A stretch of 64,000 nt of DNA from Bacteroidaceae bacterium (GCA_024398665.1 JAKSIS010000001.1:1-64000), one strand, 5' to 3'; shown: positions 8,825 through 18,331, counted from the stretch's first letter. The notes: generated from the sequence alone by a model not told the origin. Numbers and translations are program-made.

Positions 8825-10161
8825 TTATGGCAAAGAAGATTGTTGTGTTGGGAGCCGGCGAGAGCGGTACAGGAGCCGCCATACTGGCAAAGGCCAAAGG
8901 TTTTGACGTGTTCGTATCGGACTTGTCCGAAATAAGGGAGTTCTACCGTCAGGAACTGGACAGGCGTGGAATAGAGTGGGAACAGAAACAGCACACTGAA
9001 GAGCGCATACTGGCGGCCGATGAGGTCATAAAGAGCCCCGGCATACCCAAGGAGGCGCCCATCATCCGTAAACTCATGGCAAAGGGTACGCCCATAATCA
9101 GTGAAATAGAATTCGCCGGACGTTATACCGATGCGAAAATGATATGCATAACCGGTTCTAACGGCAAGACCACCACCACGTCGCTGATTTACCATATTTT
9201 CAAGATGGCCGGCATGAATGTGGGGCTGGCCGGCAACATAGGAAGCAGTCTGGCATGGCAGGTGGCTGAAAAGGATTTTGAATACTATGTCATTGAACTG
9301 AGCAGTTTCCAGCTGGACAACATGTATGACTTCAGGGCAGACATTGCCATTCTCATGAACATCACTCCGGACCATCTGGACCGCTATGACTATGAGATGC
9401 AGAACTACGTTGACGCAAAGATGCGTGTCATACGCAACCAGACTGAAGACGATGCTTTCGTATACTGGAGCGATGACCCTATCATAACGCGTGAACTCAA
9501 GAAATACGGTCTGAAGGCCACATTGTATCCGTTCGCTGAGGCAAAGAAGGAGGACCTTGCAGCTTATGTGGATGACGGCACCCTGTACTTTGACAGGCCG
9601 TATGCATTCAACATGGAGCAGGAGTCCCTGGCACTTAACGGAAAGCACAACCTGTACAATTCAATGGCTGCCGGCATTTCGGCAAACATTGCCGGTATAA
9701 AGTCCGATACCATAAGAAAGGCCCTGCAGACTTTCCAGGGCGTGGAACACCGTCTGGAACGTGTGGCACGCGTGAACGGCATTGACTTCATAAACGATTC
9801 AAAGGCCACAAACGTGAACAGCTGCTGGTATGCCCTGCAGAGCATGCCGGTGAAATGTGTGCTGATTCTTGGCGGCAAGGACAAGGGCAATGACTATTCT
9901 GAGATTGCAGACCTTGTGAAGGAAAAGTGCTGCGGCCTGGTATACATGGGACTTCACAATGAGAAACTGCACGGTTTCTTTGACAGTTTCGGCCTTCCTG
10001 TGGCCGATGTCCAGTCTATGAAGGATGCGGTCAGTGCCGCATATGGAATGGCAAAGAAGGGCGAGATTGTCCTGCTCAGTCCATGCTGCGCAAGCTTTGA
10101 CCTGTTCAAAAGCTATGAGGACCGCGGCTGTCAGTTCAAGGAATGCGTGAAGGCGCTTTAA
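8821..10161 (+). CDS. murD: UDP-MurNAc-L-Ala:D-Glu ligase MurD
   Basis: 446 residues. It adds D-glutamate to UDP-MurNAc-L-Ala. An N-terminal Rossmann segment (VVLGAGESGTGAA) is followed by the ATP P-loop G112-SNGKTTTT and the C-terminal ligase domain with HRLERV and NDSKATN. ATG 8821 overlaps the mraY TGA (ATGA); an ATG two codons later (8827) is equally plausible. A long open frame on the opposite strand here is only its shadow. ftsW follows after six bases. Confidence 0.94.
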   Translation: MIMAKKIVVLGAGESGTGAAILAKAKGFDVFVSDLSEIREFYRQELDRRGIEWEQKQHTEERILAADEVIKSPGIPKEAPIIRKLMAKGTPIISEIEFAGRYTDAKMICITGSNGKTTTTSLIYHIFKMAGMNVGLAGNIGSSLAWQVAEKDFEYYVIELSSFQLDNMYDFRADIAILMNITPDHLDRYDYEMQNYVDAKMRVIRNQTEDDAFVYWSDDPIITRELKKYGLKATLYPFAEAKKEDLAAYVDDGTLYFDRPYAFNMEQESLALNGKHNLYNSMAAGISANIAGIKSDTIRKALQTFQGVEHRLERVARVNGIDFINDSKATNVNSCWYALQSMPVKCVLILGGKDKGNDYSEIADLVKEKCCGLVYMGLHNEKLHGFFDSFGLPVADVQSMKDAVSAAYGMAKKGEIVLLSPCCASFDLFKSYEDRGCQFKECVKAL

Positions 10162-10167
10162 TATAAG

Positions 10168-11442
10168 GTGTGGATGGAAGACAGTACAGAGAAAAAGGAA
10201 CGCAGGCTCAGGCTGAAGGGGGATACGGGAATATGGATCACCGTATTCTTCCTGATATTCATATCGCTGATTGAAGTGTTCAGCGCCAGCAGCCGTCTGA
10301 CTTTCGGAAAGGCCAGCTATCTGCGTCCTTTCATTTCACACTCCATTCATCTTGCAATGGGTGTGGCAGTAATGTACGTGCTGCATCTCTTCCACTACAA
10401 ATGGTACAAGCTTATTCCGGTTATACTGCTTCCCATTTCGGCCATACTGCTTGCCTATCTGAGTTTCAGCGGAAGCGGCAGCGGCGCCCGCTGGATTGAT
10501 CTGGGCGTGTTCAAGCTGCAGCCATCGGAACTGGGCAAGGTGGCGGTGGTCATGGCTGTGGCTTCATGGCTGTCAAAACTCAAGCCCGATGACGAACTGA
10601 GTCAGATAAAGACATTCAGGACCATTCTGATCACTACAGTGCTGTTCTGTCTTCTCATCTTCACGGAAAACCTGTCAACGGCCGTGCTGCTGGGAGCAGT
10701 GGTGTACGTGATGATGATTGTTGGCGGGATATCATGGAAGCGCATACTTGCCCTGACAGGTGTTGTGGCAGTGATAGGTGCCGGAGCGCTTGTGCTCATG
10801 CTGAGCCTTACCCCGCAGGCCATGCGTGAATCAAAGTTCATACCCGAACGTGCCGTAACATGGCAGGCCCGTATCAAGGACAAGCTGCAGCACGGAACGG
10901 AAGTCAGGGAGAGCGCATTCGAATATGCCAGAAACACGGCACCGGAAAAGCCGCAGGAGACACATGCCAACATAGCCATTGCCACCAGCCATTTCCTTGG
11001 GAAGGGACTGGGCAATTCAGTTGAACGCGATTATCTGCAGGAAGCCAGCTGTGACTTCATTTACGCGATAATCATTGAAGAGGGCGGTATGCTGGGCGGC
11101 CTGATCGTGCTCATACTGTACATGTACCTGCTCTTCAGAATAGGCCGCATAGCGGCGCGGTGCAGGGAAAAATATCCGGCATATCTGGCCATCGGACTTG
11201 GAGTGATGCTGGGACTGCAGGCGTTCGTGAACATGTCCGTTGCAACCGGGCTGTTCCCCGTTACCGGCCAGCCGCTGCCGCTGATAAGCAACGGTGGTAC
11301 TTCAGTGCTGGTATGCAGCGCATGCATAGGAATGCTGCAGGGCATATGCAGTACGCTTGACAGGGAAAAGGCTGCGGCTCAGGAGCAGCAGCCCGGCGTA
11401 CCTGAAGTTATTGACAGTGATGACACTTTTGACAACCAGTGA
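10168..11442 (+). CDS. ftsW: Septal peptidoglycan polymerase FtsW
   Basis: 424 residues, SEDS family, with about ten transmembrane helices. FtsW polymerises lipid II at the septum together with FtsI. Typical segments are ARWIDLG followed by QPSELGK, and the C-terminal PLISNGGTS block. I chose GTG 10168 because it sits in ATATAAGGT-GTG, matching the ATATAAGGT-ATG before mraY; ATG 10174, two codons later, is the alternative. The C-terminus is a short polar tail. Its TGA lies one base before the murG ATG. Confidence 0.92.
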   Translation: MWMEDSTEKKERRLRLKGDTGIWITVFFLIFISLIEVFSASSRLTFGKASYLRPFISHSIHLAMGVAVMYVLHLFHYKWYKLIPVILLPISAILLAYLSFSGSGSGARWIDLGVFKLQPSELGKVAVVMAVASWLSKLKPDDELSQIKTFRTILITTVLFCLLIFTENLSTAVLLGAVVYVMMIVGGISWKRILALTGVVAVIGAGALVLMLSLTPQAMRESKFIPERAVTWQARIKDKLQHGTEVRESAFEYARNTAPEKPQETHANIAIATSHFLGKGLGNSVERDYLQEASCDFIYAIIIEEGGMLGGLIVLILYMYLLFRIGRIAARCREKYPAYLAIGLGVMLGLQAFVNMSVATGLFPVTGQPLPLISNGGTSVLVCSACIGMLQGICSTLDREKAAAQEQQPGVPEVIDSDDTFDNQ

Positions 11443-11443
11443 T

Positions 11444-13945
11444 ATGGAAAAGAACCCCAGAATCATTATCAGCGGCGGCGGCACAGGAGGACATATCTTC
11501 CCGGCCATTTCAATAGCACATGCCGTGAAGTCCATGAGTCCGCAGGCTGAAATACTGTTTGTAGGCGCTGAAGGACGTATGGAAATGCAGCGCGTTCCCG
11601 CTGCAGGTTTTCAGATAAAGGGACTGCCCATTTGCGGATTTGACAGGAAGAACCCCCTCAAGAATATTGCAGTCCTGTTCAGGATTGCGCGCAGCCAGTC
11701 CATGGCACGCCGCATAATAAGGGATTTCAAGCCCGATGTGGCTGTAGGTGTGGGAGGCTACGCCAGCGGTCCTACACTTAAAATGGCACAGAAGATGGGC
11801 GTTCCCACACTCATTCAGGAACAGAATTCATATGCCGGTGTCACCAACAAGCTGCTTGCAAAGAAGGCTGACAGGATTTGTGTGGCCTATGACGGCATGG
11901 AGCGCTTCTTCCCATCGGACAGGATCATGAAGACCGGCAATCCGGTACGTCCCAGTCTTACCAGGAATGCCATAGACCGGAATGAGGCCGTGAAAAGGAT
12001 GGGGCTTGATCCGGAAAAGAAGGTGGTTCTCATAATAGGCGGCAGCCTGGGCGCACGTACTGTCAATGAGAGCGTGATGAACAATCTGGACCTGATACGC
12101 ATGTCACATGACGTGCAGTTCTACTGGCAGACAGGAAAGTTCTACATTGAGGAGATGAAGAACCGTCTGGCGCAGGCCGAACCGGTACCCAACCTGGTTC
12201 CTACGGATTTCGTACAGGACATGGACATTGCATATTCTGCCGCAGACCTGGTCATTTCCCGTGCCGGGGCAAGCTCCATATCGGAACTGTGCCTGCTTTC
12301 AAAGGCTGTCATACTTGTACCGTCCCCCAACGTGGCGGAAGACCATCAGACCAAGAACGCCATGGCTCTGGCAAACCGCGGTGCGGCCGTACACATAGCT
12401 GATGCCGATGCGCGCAAGGAACTTGTGCCGGCTGCGATTGATCTGGTCAAGGACGATGAGCGTCTGGCGGTACTGCGTGAGAATATTGTGAAGCTGGCAT
12501 TCAACTGGTCCGCAGAAATAATTGCACGTGAGGTCCTGAATCTTGCAGGAACAGGTCCTTGCAGCCTGACCATGTCCGATATCAGGTCCGTATGGTTCCT
12601 GGGTGCCGGTGGTATAGGTATGACGGCGCTCGAGCGCTATTTCCTGGCTCGCGGATGCAATGTGGGCGGCTATGACAGGACTCCGACTGACCTGACACGC
12701 AAACTGACGGCCGAAGGGGCGCAGATACATTATACTGACAGCCCCGAACTGATACCGCAGTGCTTTACTGATCCGCGCAGCACGCTGGTAATCTACACGC
12801 CGGCCATACCAAAGGAAAACCGCGAACTGCAGTGGCTTCAGATCAATGGCTTTGACATACAGAAACGCGCACAGGTTCTTGGTACCGTTTCACGTACACA
12901 GAACGGCCTTTGCGTTGCCGGCACTCACGGTAAGACCACCACGTCATCAATGCTGGCCCATATCCTGGCCGGAAGGGAAGAGGGCGTCAACGCATTCCTG
13001 GGCGGCATACTCAAGAACATCGGAAGCAATCTCATGATCAGTTCCAAGACTCAGGACATTGTCATTGAGGCCGATGAGTTTGACCGCTCCTTCCATCATC
13101 TGACTCCGTTGAGAACCGTAATCACTGCCATGGATGCTGACCATCTGGACATTTACGGTACATATGAATCCTATGTGGAGAGTTTCCGCAAATATGCATC
13201 GCTCATCAAGCCGGGCGGTGACCTGGTGCTGCATGAAGGCCTTGAAGAGAAACTGCATCCCGAACTTCAGGAAGGTGTGAAACTGCACACCTACGGACGC
13301 GACCGGGGCGAATTCCATGCTGACAACATCCGTATCGGTAACGGAGAACTCAAATTCGATTTCATTTCACCGTTGGGTGACATCAGGGACATTGAACTGG
13401 GAGTCCCCATTCCAATCAATGTGGAGAACGGCGTGGCTGCTATGGCTATGGCACAGCTCAGCGGTGCGGGCGAATCCGTTATCCGTGAAGCCATGAAGAC
13501 TTTCATGGGCTGTGACCGCCGCTTTGACTTCCACCTGAAAGCTGACAGGGTTTATGTCAGTGACTACGCCCACCATCCGGCTGAACTGAAACAATGCGCC
13601 CTGTCAATGAAGCAGCTGTATGCTGACCGCAGGATAACTGCCATTTTCCAGCCGCACCTGTATACCCGTACGCGTGACTTCCACAAGGAATTTGCCGACA
13701 GCCTTTCGCTGTTTGACGAAGTCTGGCTGCTGGATATCTATCCGGCACGTGAAGAACCTATTCCGGGCGTGACAAGCCAGATAATAGCTGACAACATGAA
13801 ACCGGGCGTATGCAAGGGCATAATAGGTATGGACAAGGTTCCATCACTGGTGGAATCAATCCGCGACACAGTCCAGGTGCTTGTGACCGTGGGCGCCGGT
13901 GATCTTGACAATTATGCCGATACGATAACATCGATATTGAAATGA
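11444..13945 (+). CDS. murG-murC: MurG-MurC fusion: lipid II synthase plus UDP-MurNAc:L-Ala ligase
   Basis: One uninterrupted frame of 833 residues encodes two enzymes normally made separately. Residues 1-376 are a full MurG (GT28), which adds GlcNAc to lipid I: glycine-rich GGGTGGH (about 11-17), GVGGYASGP, and the acceptor/donor loops IGGSLGA and SRAGASS. Residues 377-833 are a full MurC: dinucleotide-type GAGGIGM, P-loop G493-THGKT, EADEFD and HHPAE. The junction has a linker of about 10 residues (AGTGPCSLT) and then an in-frame ATG at 12572, which looks like the ancestral murC start. The simplest reading is loss of the murG stop. A separate MurC might still be translated from 12572. ftsQ overlaps by four bases. 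Confidence 0.9.
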   Translation: MEKNPRIIISGGGTGGHIFPAISIAHAVKSMSPQAEILFVGAEGRMEMQRVPAAGFQIKGLPICGFDRKNPLKNIAVLFRIARSQSMARRIIRDFKPDVAVGVGGYASGPTLKMAQKMGVPTLIQEQNSYAGVTNKLLAKKADRICVAYDGMERFFPSDRIMKTGNPVRPSLTRNAIDRNEAVKRMGLDPEKKVVLIIGGSLGARTVNESVMNNLDLIRMSHDVQFYWQTGKFYIEEMKNRLAQAEPVPNLVPTDFVQDMDIAYSAADLVISRAGASSISELCLLSKAVILVPSPNVAEDHQTKNAMALANRGAAVHIADADARKELVPAAIDLVKDDERLAVLRENIVKLAFNWSAEIIAREVLNLAGTGPCSLTMSDIRSVWFLGAGGIGMTALERYFLARGCNVGGYDRTPTDLTRKLTAEGAQIHYTDSPELIPQCFTDPRSTLVIYTPAIPKENRELQWLQINGFDIQKRAQVLGTVSRTQNGLCVAGTHGKTTTSSMLAHILAGREEGVNAFLGGILKNIGSNLMISSKTQDIVIEADEFDRSFHHLTPLRTVITAMDADHLDIYGTYESYVESFRKYASLIKPGGDLVLHEGLEEKLHPELQEGVKLHTYGRDRGEFHADNIRIGNGELKFDFISPLGDIRDIELGVPIPINVENGVAAMAMAQLSGAGESVIREAMKTFMGCDRRFDFHLKADRVYVSDYAHHPAELKQCALSMKQLYADRRITAIFQPHLYTRTRDFHKEFADSLSLFDEVWLLDIYPAREEPIPGVTSQIIADNMKPGVCKGIIGMDKVPSLVESIRDTVQVLVTVGAGDLDNYADTITSILK

Positions 13946-14682
13946 GCGTTTTCAGGAAAATACTGTACGGTGCAGGTGCAGCCGTTATGGCGGGCTACAT
14001 CATATTTGCCGCCGTTTGCCTTTCTGACGGACATGAGGATACCCGTGTCTGTCAGGGCATCTCGCTGCATGTATCGGACAGCCTTGACCTGGATCTTGTG
14101 GATTACGATATGGTCATGGCGCTTCTCAAGGAGCGGAATATGGACCCTACGGGCAAGGCCATGGCTGAAATTGATGTCGCAGCCATTGAGGAACTGCTCT
14201 CCTCACATCCGCTGGTTGCAGGAGTGGAGTGTTACATGACCGGCGGGGACATGCTGCGGATAAGGCTGTCAGGAAAAGTGCCACTGGTGCGCGTACGCAG
14301 CGCATACGGTCAGGACTACTATGTGGACAGCCGCGGGGAACTGCTGCAGAACAGGGCTCTGGCAGTGGATCTGCCGGTGGCTACCGGATATATTTCAAGT
14401 GACTATGCCCAAGGCCCGCTACTTGACATTGTGCGGGCAATCGAGTCATCGGAATTCTGGAAAGCGCAGGTCGAACAGATAAACATAAGCCGTGAGGGGC
14501 AGGTCCAGCTGGTACCTAGGGTGGGTGACCATCTGCTCATACTGGGCAGTGCCGAAAACGTTCCTGAAAAACTGGACCGTCTGCTGGAATTCTACAGCAA
14601 GGGTCTGGACAGGATAGGCTGGAACAAATACAGATCCGTAAGCGTGGCTTATGATGGACAGGTTGTATGTAAGAAACGATAA
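13942..14682 (+). CDS. ftsQ: Cell division protein FtsQ
   Basis: 246 residues: short cytoplasmic N-terminus, one transmembrane helix (about 8-27), then a periplasmic POTRA/FtsQ region. The HPLVAGVECY segment is typical of the FtsQ/DivIB beta domain, as is the VDSRGELL strand (YYVDSRG). FtsQ recruits FtsL and related proteins to the septum. Its ATG overlaps the murC TGA (ATGA), and position between murC and ftsA confirms the assignment. Confidence 0.88.
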   Translation: MSVFRKILYGAGAAVMAGYIIFAAVCLSDGHEDTRVCQGISLHVSDSLDLDLVDYDMVMALLKERNMDPTGKAMAEIDVAAIEELLSSHPLVAGVECYMTGGDMLRIRLSGKVPLVRVRSAYGQDYYVDSRGELLQNRALAVDLPVATGYISSDYAQGPLLDIVRAIESSEFWKAQVEQINISREGQVQLVPRVGDHLLILGSAENVPEKLDRLLEFYSKGLDRIGWNKYRSVSVAYDGQVVCKKR

Positions 14683-14691
14683 AAGATACAG

Positions 14692-16164
14692 ATGGAAACG
14701 GACAAACTGATTGTTGCAATTGAATTGGGATCGTCAAAGATCTCGGGCGTGGCCGGACAGAGGCTGTTCGACGGCACGCTCAAGGTGATGGCTTATGCTT
14801 CAACACCGTCAGCATCATGCATCAGACATGGTGCTGTGTATAATGTGGACCGCACGGCGAATGCCATAGCTGAAGTCATCAGCCGCCTGGAATCTATGCT
14901 TTCAGCAAAGATCGAGAGGGTTTTCATAGGATATAACAGCAAGAGCCTGAAGTCAGTGATCACTGAAGTTGAACGCGAATTCGATGATGAGACTGTTGTC
15001 AGCCAGCAGATAGTCGATGAAATGTTCGAAGAGTGTGAAGGCATGGGACGTCAGGGCTACGCAAACCTTTTCCAGGAGTCACTTGAGTACGTTGTCGACG
15101 ACATGAGCGGAACGGAACAGGAACCCATGGGCATTGCCTGCCGCAAACTGAAGGGACGCTACCTGAACATTCTGCTCAAGCAGCAGATAGCCGAATATAT
15201 GGCACACTGCTTCAATATGGCTCAGGTGTCGCTTGAGGACGGATATGTGACTCCCATGGTTCAGGCCGATGCTGCTCTTTCTGAAGACGAACGCCAGCAG
15301 GGCTGTGCCTTTGTGGATTACGGCGCTGACACCACTACGGTTTCCGTTTACAAGGGCGGTCAGTTGCGCTGGCTGAGAGTCATTCCGCTGGGCAGCTCAC
15401 TGATAACCCGTGACCTGGCACAGGTTCTGAAGATTGAGATGGAACAGGCCGAGAACCTGAAATGCGCCTACGGACTGTGCGCATATGTGGACGGTCAGGA
15501 TCTCAGTGAGAACGTACCCGTTCAGGGAAAGAGGGTGGCCTTGAAGGACATCAGTGAAATAATTGAGGCCCGCAATGAGGAGATTGTCCGCAATGTATCG
15601 GCCCAGATCCATGCATCAGGCCTTTATGACATGCTGTACGCCGGAATAGTCCTGACAGGCGGCGGTTCCAAACTGCGTCAGCTGGACAGGGTGTTCCTGA
15701 AGATAATGCCGGAGCTGAAGACTCCCAGATTCGTATCGGCCCCAATCTGCGGCGTGTCATGGAACGAACCCATGTGGCGCAGGGATGACGGTTCGCAGCT
15801 GGCACTTCTGTCAGTCATGGCCAAGGGCAATTCGAACTGCTGCCAGTACAAGTCCATGGATGCTCTTGAGACTATGGAACCTGAACAGCAGCTGAACATG
15901 ATGCAGGGCAGCCTGTTCGATGAAGAAGGAAACAGCGCCCAGGAGAAGAGGGACCGCGAAGAGGCCATCCGCCGCGAGGAGGCAGCCCGTCAGGCCGCCG
16001 CACAGGAAAACGCGAAGGCTGAAGAACCGCAGGAACCTGCCGGCGGAAAGAAGAAAGTCAATTTCCTCAAGAAGTTCCTGAATTCCATAATGGACAAGGG
16101 TGAGGAGTTCTTTGAGAGTGAGTCAGATCAGGATTCGGAAAACACTAAAACATCAGAACAATGA
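14692..16164 (+). CDS. ftsA: Cell division protein FtsA
   Basis: 490 residues, actin-like ATPase tethering FtsZ to the membrane. The N-terminal phosphate-1 motif is AIELGSSKISG (about residues 9-19); phosphate-2 is FVDYGADTTTVSVY and the adenosine motif VLTGGGSKL. A charged, alanine-rich linker follows (about 415-450). A basic amphipathic helix (KKKVNFLKKFLNSIM, about 453-468) is the probable membrane-targeting sequence. Unlike E. coli FtsA, that helix is followed by some 20 further acidic residues. The stop overlaps ftsZ by four bases. Confidence 0.94.
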   Translation: METDKLIVAIELGSSKISGVAGQRLFDGTLKVMAYASTPSASCIRHGAVYNVDRTANAIAEVISRLESMLSAKIERVFIGYNSKSLKSVITEVEREFDDETVVSQQIVDEMFEECEGMGRQGYANLFQESLEYVVDDMSGTEQEPMGIACRKLKGRYLNILLKQQIAEYMAHCFNMAQVSLEDGYVTPMVQADAALSEDERQQGCAFVDYGADTTTVSVYKGGQLRWLRVIPLGSSLITRDLAQVLKIEMEQAENLKCAYGLCAYVDGQDLSENVPVQGKRVALKDISEIIEARNEEIVRNVSAQIHASGLYDMLYAGIVLTGGGSKLRQLDRVFLKIMPELKTPRFVSAPICGVSWNEPMWRRDDGSQLALLSVMAKGNSNCCQYKSMDALETMEPEQQLNMMQGSLFDEEGNSAQEKRDREEAIRREEAARQAAAQENAKAEEPQEPAGGKKKVNFLKKFLNSIMDKGEEFFESESDQDSENTKTSEQ

Positions 16165-17375
16165 ACGACGAAATAAAGGCATTTGAAGAGAACGACGTAC
16201 TTCCGTTCGATTTCCCGACAGAGTCACGCAAGATTATCAAGGTGATAGGCGTGGGCGGTGGCGGCGGCAATGCGGTCAAGAACATGTACCGTGAGGGCAT
16301 TCGTGACGTGGTGTTCGTGATAGCCAATACTGACCAGCAGGCTCTGGCCGATTCTGAAATACCTGTCAAGCTGCAGCTTGGGCGCAGGACCACCAACGGA
16401 CTTGGAGCCGGCAATGACCCTGAAGTTGCACGCCAGGCCGCTGAGGAGAGCATTGAGGATATAAAGGCGCAGTTCAAGGATGAAACCAAGATGGTGTTCA
16501 TCACTGCAGGCATGGGAGGCGGCACGGGAACCGGAGCAGCCCCTGTGATTGCACGCTGCGCCAGGGAGATGGGCGTACTCACTGTGGGTATTGTCACCAT
16601 TCCCTTCAAGTTCGAAATGCGTCCCAAGATCAAACAGGCGCTGAAGGGCGTGCGTGAATTGTCACAGTTCGTCGATGCCCTTCTGGTCATAAGCAACGAG
16701 AAGCTTCTCGAAATCTATCCTGACCAGAATGTCGCCACCGGTTTCAAGCGTGCCGATGAAACGCTTACAACCGCCACCAAGAGCATTGCCGAACTCATTA
16801 CATGCCGCGGCATCATCAATCTGGACTTCCGTGATGTTCAGAAGATTCTCAGCAACGGCGGAGTCGCCATAATGAGTACCGGAGTGGCAAAGGGTACAGG
16901 CCGTGTGAACCAGGCTTTCGAATCGGCCCTGAAGTCACCGCTGCTGTACAACAACAATATCTACAAGTCCAGGAAGATCCTTTTCAACGTATATCAGAGC
17001 TGCAAGCCTGAAAGCCAGCTCATTCTTGAGGAGATGAATGAGATCCGCCACTTCATGGACAAGTTCGAGGACAAGAACATTGAAGTCATATGGGGACTTG
17101 CCAATGACGAAAGCCTGGATGATGAGGTCAAGATTACCGTTCTGGCCACCGGTTTCGGCATGGAAAGCATTCCCATGATGGATGAGAATACGACCGAAGA
17201 GGAGGTGGACAGCCATATAGAGAGCATATACGGCGAAGTTAACAAGAAGATACTGTATATACTTGAAATGCAGGAGGACGATCTTGAGAATGACCGTCTC
17301 ATTGACGCTGTTGAATCGTCGCCCACATGCCTGCGTTCATCGGCCTCGCTGTCTGAAATCAAGAGCCTCAGGTAG
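16161..17375 (+). CDS. ftsZ: Cell division GTPase FtsZ
   Basis: 404 residues, tubulin-like GTPase that forms the Z ring. The N-terminal nucleotide motif is GVGGGGGNAV (about 30-39) and the tubulin signature is GMGGGTGTGAAP (about 116-127). NLDFRDVQ and the C-terminal beta-sheet domain follow. The C-terminal linker is short and acidic, ending in SPTCLRSSAS...SLR. This only partly resembles the usual IPxFLR-type tail that binds FtsA. It is the last gene of the dcw operon; its TAG is immediately followed by the convergent recO stop with no gap. Confidence 0.95.
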   Translation: MNDEIKAFEENDVLPFDFPTESRKIIKVIGVGGGGGNAVKNMYREGIRDVVFVIANTDQQALADSEIPVKLQLGRRTTNGLGAGNDPEVARQAAEESIEDIKAQFKDETKMVFITAGMGGGTGTGAAPVIARCAREMGVLTVGIVTIPFKFEMRPKIKQALKGVRELSQFVDALLVISNEKLLEIYPDQNVATGFKRADETLTTATKSIAELITCRGIINLDFRDVQKILSNGGVAIMSTGVAKGTGRVNQAFESALKSPLLYNNNIYKSRKILFNVYQSCKPESQLILEEMNEIRHFMDKFEDKNIEVIWGLANDESLDDEVKITVLATGFGMESIPMMDENTTEEEVDSHIESIYGEVNKKILYILEMQEDDLENDRLIDAVESSPTCLRSSASLSEIKSLR

Positions 17376-18119
17376 TCAGCTGAAAACTGCCTGAAGCACT
17401 TCAATGGATTTCAGGTTCGGGAATGACGGCACATGCAACCTGAAATATGTGCCGAGAATTTCCAGCAGACGTACACGCTCCGCACCTGTAAGGGGCGTAC
17501 TGTCCATGTCGTCATAACTGCTGCCGGCCAGACCTGCCAGTTTTGCTGAAAGCACAGGGTCCACGTATTCGGGGTAAGGAGGCCTGGAAGTGATGAAACA
17601 GCTTTCCCTGAGATCCAGCATGGCCCCAGGCTCCCAATCATTGAAACTTGGGCAGATACCTGTATGCCGTGCGACTCCAAGCGTGAAAAGGATGTGGAAA
17701 TTGCCGGTCACGCTTTCAGCTGCTCTGTCCAGCCACATGAATGATTCGGACATGAAACGCAGCAGTCCGGGGTTTGACTGTTCTCCTGAAAGCGCGCCGC
17801 TGAGCATTTCGGACAGGTACAGCGCAACCGTACTTTTAACCGGGCTGAACGGAATGCTTCCGTACGGGGCCATGTTCCTGACTTCACGCATATGCTGCAG
17901 CGATGCTGACGGAATGTACCTGGTCTGGAATTCTATCTGTGTGAGCGGCTGCAGGACGGTGTTCCTTGACGCGGTCTTTGCGCTCCTGGACAGAAAGAAT
18001 ATGAAAGGTACAGTTCCGCGGCTTTCTGTAAAGACACGGACTATGCACGTACTGTCATTATGACGTACGCTGCTAAGTACAATACCTCTTTCAGACTGCC
18101 ACATGAGACCGTTTTTCAA
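17376..18119 (-). CDS. recO: DNA repair protein RecO
   Basis: 247 residues. RecO anneals SSB-coated single strands and loads RecA with RecR. The N-terminal OB-fold begins with the family pattern ERGIVLSSVRHNDS, and a helical C-terminal domain follows. The zinc-binding cysteines of some RecO proteins are not evident. ATG 18119 is used; ATG 18104 (MWQSERG) is a close alternative. The stop abuts the ftsZ stop. A possible TATCTTCG promoter element lies at 18131-18138 on this strand. Confidence 0.88.
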   Translation of the reverse strand: MKNGLMWQSERGIVLSSVRHNDSTCIVRVFTESRGTVPFIFFLSRSAKTASRNTVLQPLTQIEFQTRYIPSASLQHMREVRNMAPYGSIPFSPVKSTVALYLSEMLSGALSGEQSNPGLLRFMSESFMWLDRAAESVTGNFHILFTLGVARHTGICPSFNDWEPGAMLDLRESCFITSRPPYPEYVDPVLSAKLAGLAGSSYDDMDSTPLTGAERVRLLEILGTYFRLHVPSFPNLKSIEVLQAVFS

Positions 18120-18158
18120 TTAATCTTTAGCGAAGATATAAAAAAAATGCCAACTTTG

Positions 18159-18189
18159 TTTGGTGATTGGGAAAATGTCGCTACTTTTG
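18159..18189 (+). promoter_or_regulatory. Promoter of tRNA-Glu and rpsT
   Basis: TTTG at 18159-18162, 19 bp of spacer, then TACTTTTG at 18182-18189. This is a full match to the Bacteroidota -33/-7 promoter and the best one in the window. It lies 43 bp before the tRNA. Confidence 0.8.
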
Positions 18190-18232
18190 CATCCGCTTAA
18201 AAGGCAGCGGCCTGGGCTTTATCAGGAATGAT

Positions 18233-18304
18233 GGCGCGCTCGTATATCGGCTAGTACTCAAGATTTTCATTCTTGCAAGATGAGTTCGACTCTCATGCGC
18301 GCTA
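18233..18304 (+). tRNA. tRNA-Glu (TTC)
   Basis: 72 nt. The acceptor stem GGCGCGC pairs with GCGCGCT (first pair G-U). The anticodon arm CAAGA-TTTTCAT-TCTTG has anticodon TTC. The T arm ATGAG-TTCGACT-CTCAT is perfect, and the discriminator base is A. CCA is not encoded. It lies 27 bp upstream of rpsT and probably shares its promoter. Confidence 0.95.
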
Positions 18305-18331
18305 CTAGGAAAAACAAAAATTTGATTTATA

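Noticed and set aside
8623..9648. 341-residue open frame on the minus strand
   Set aside because: It lies opposite the end of mraY and most of murD, has odd composition and no domain; it is a shadow of those genes.
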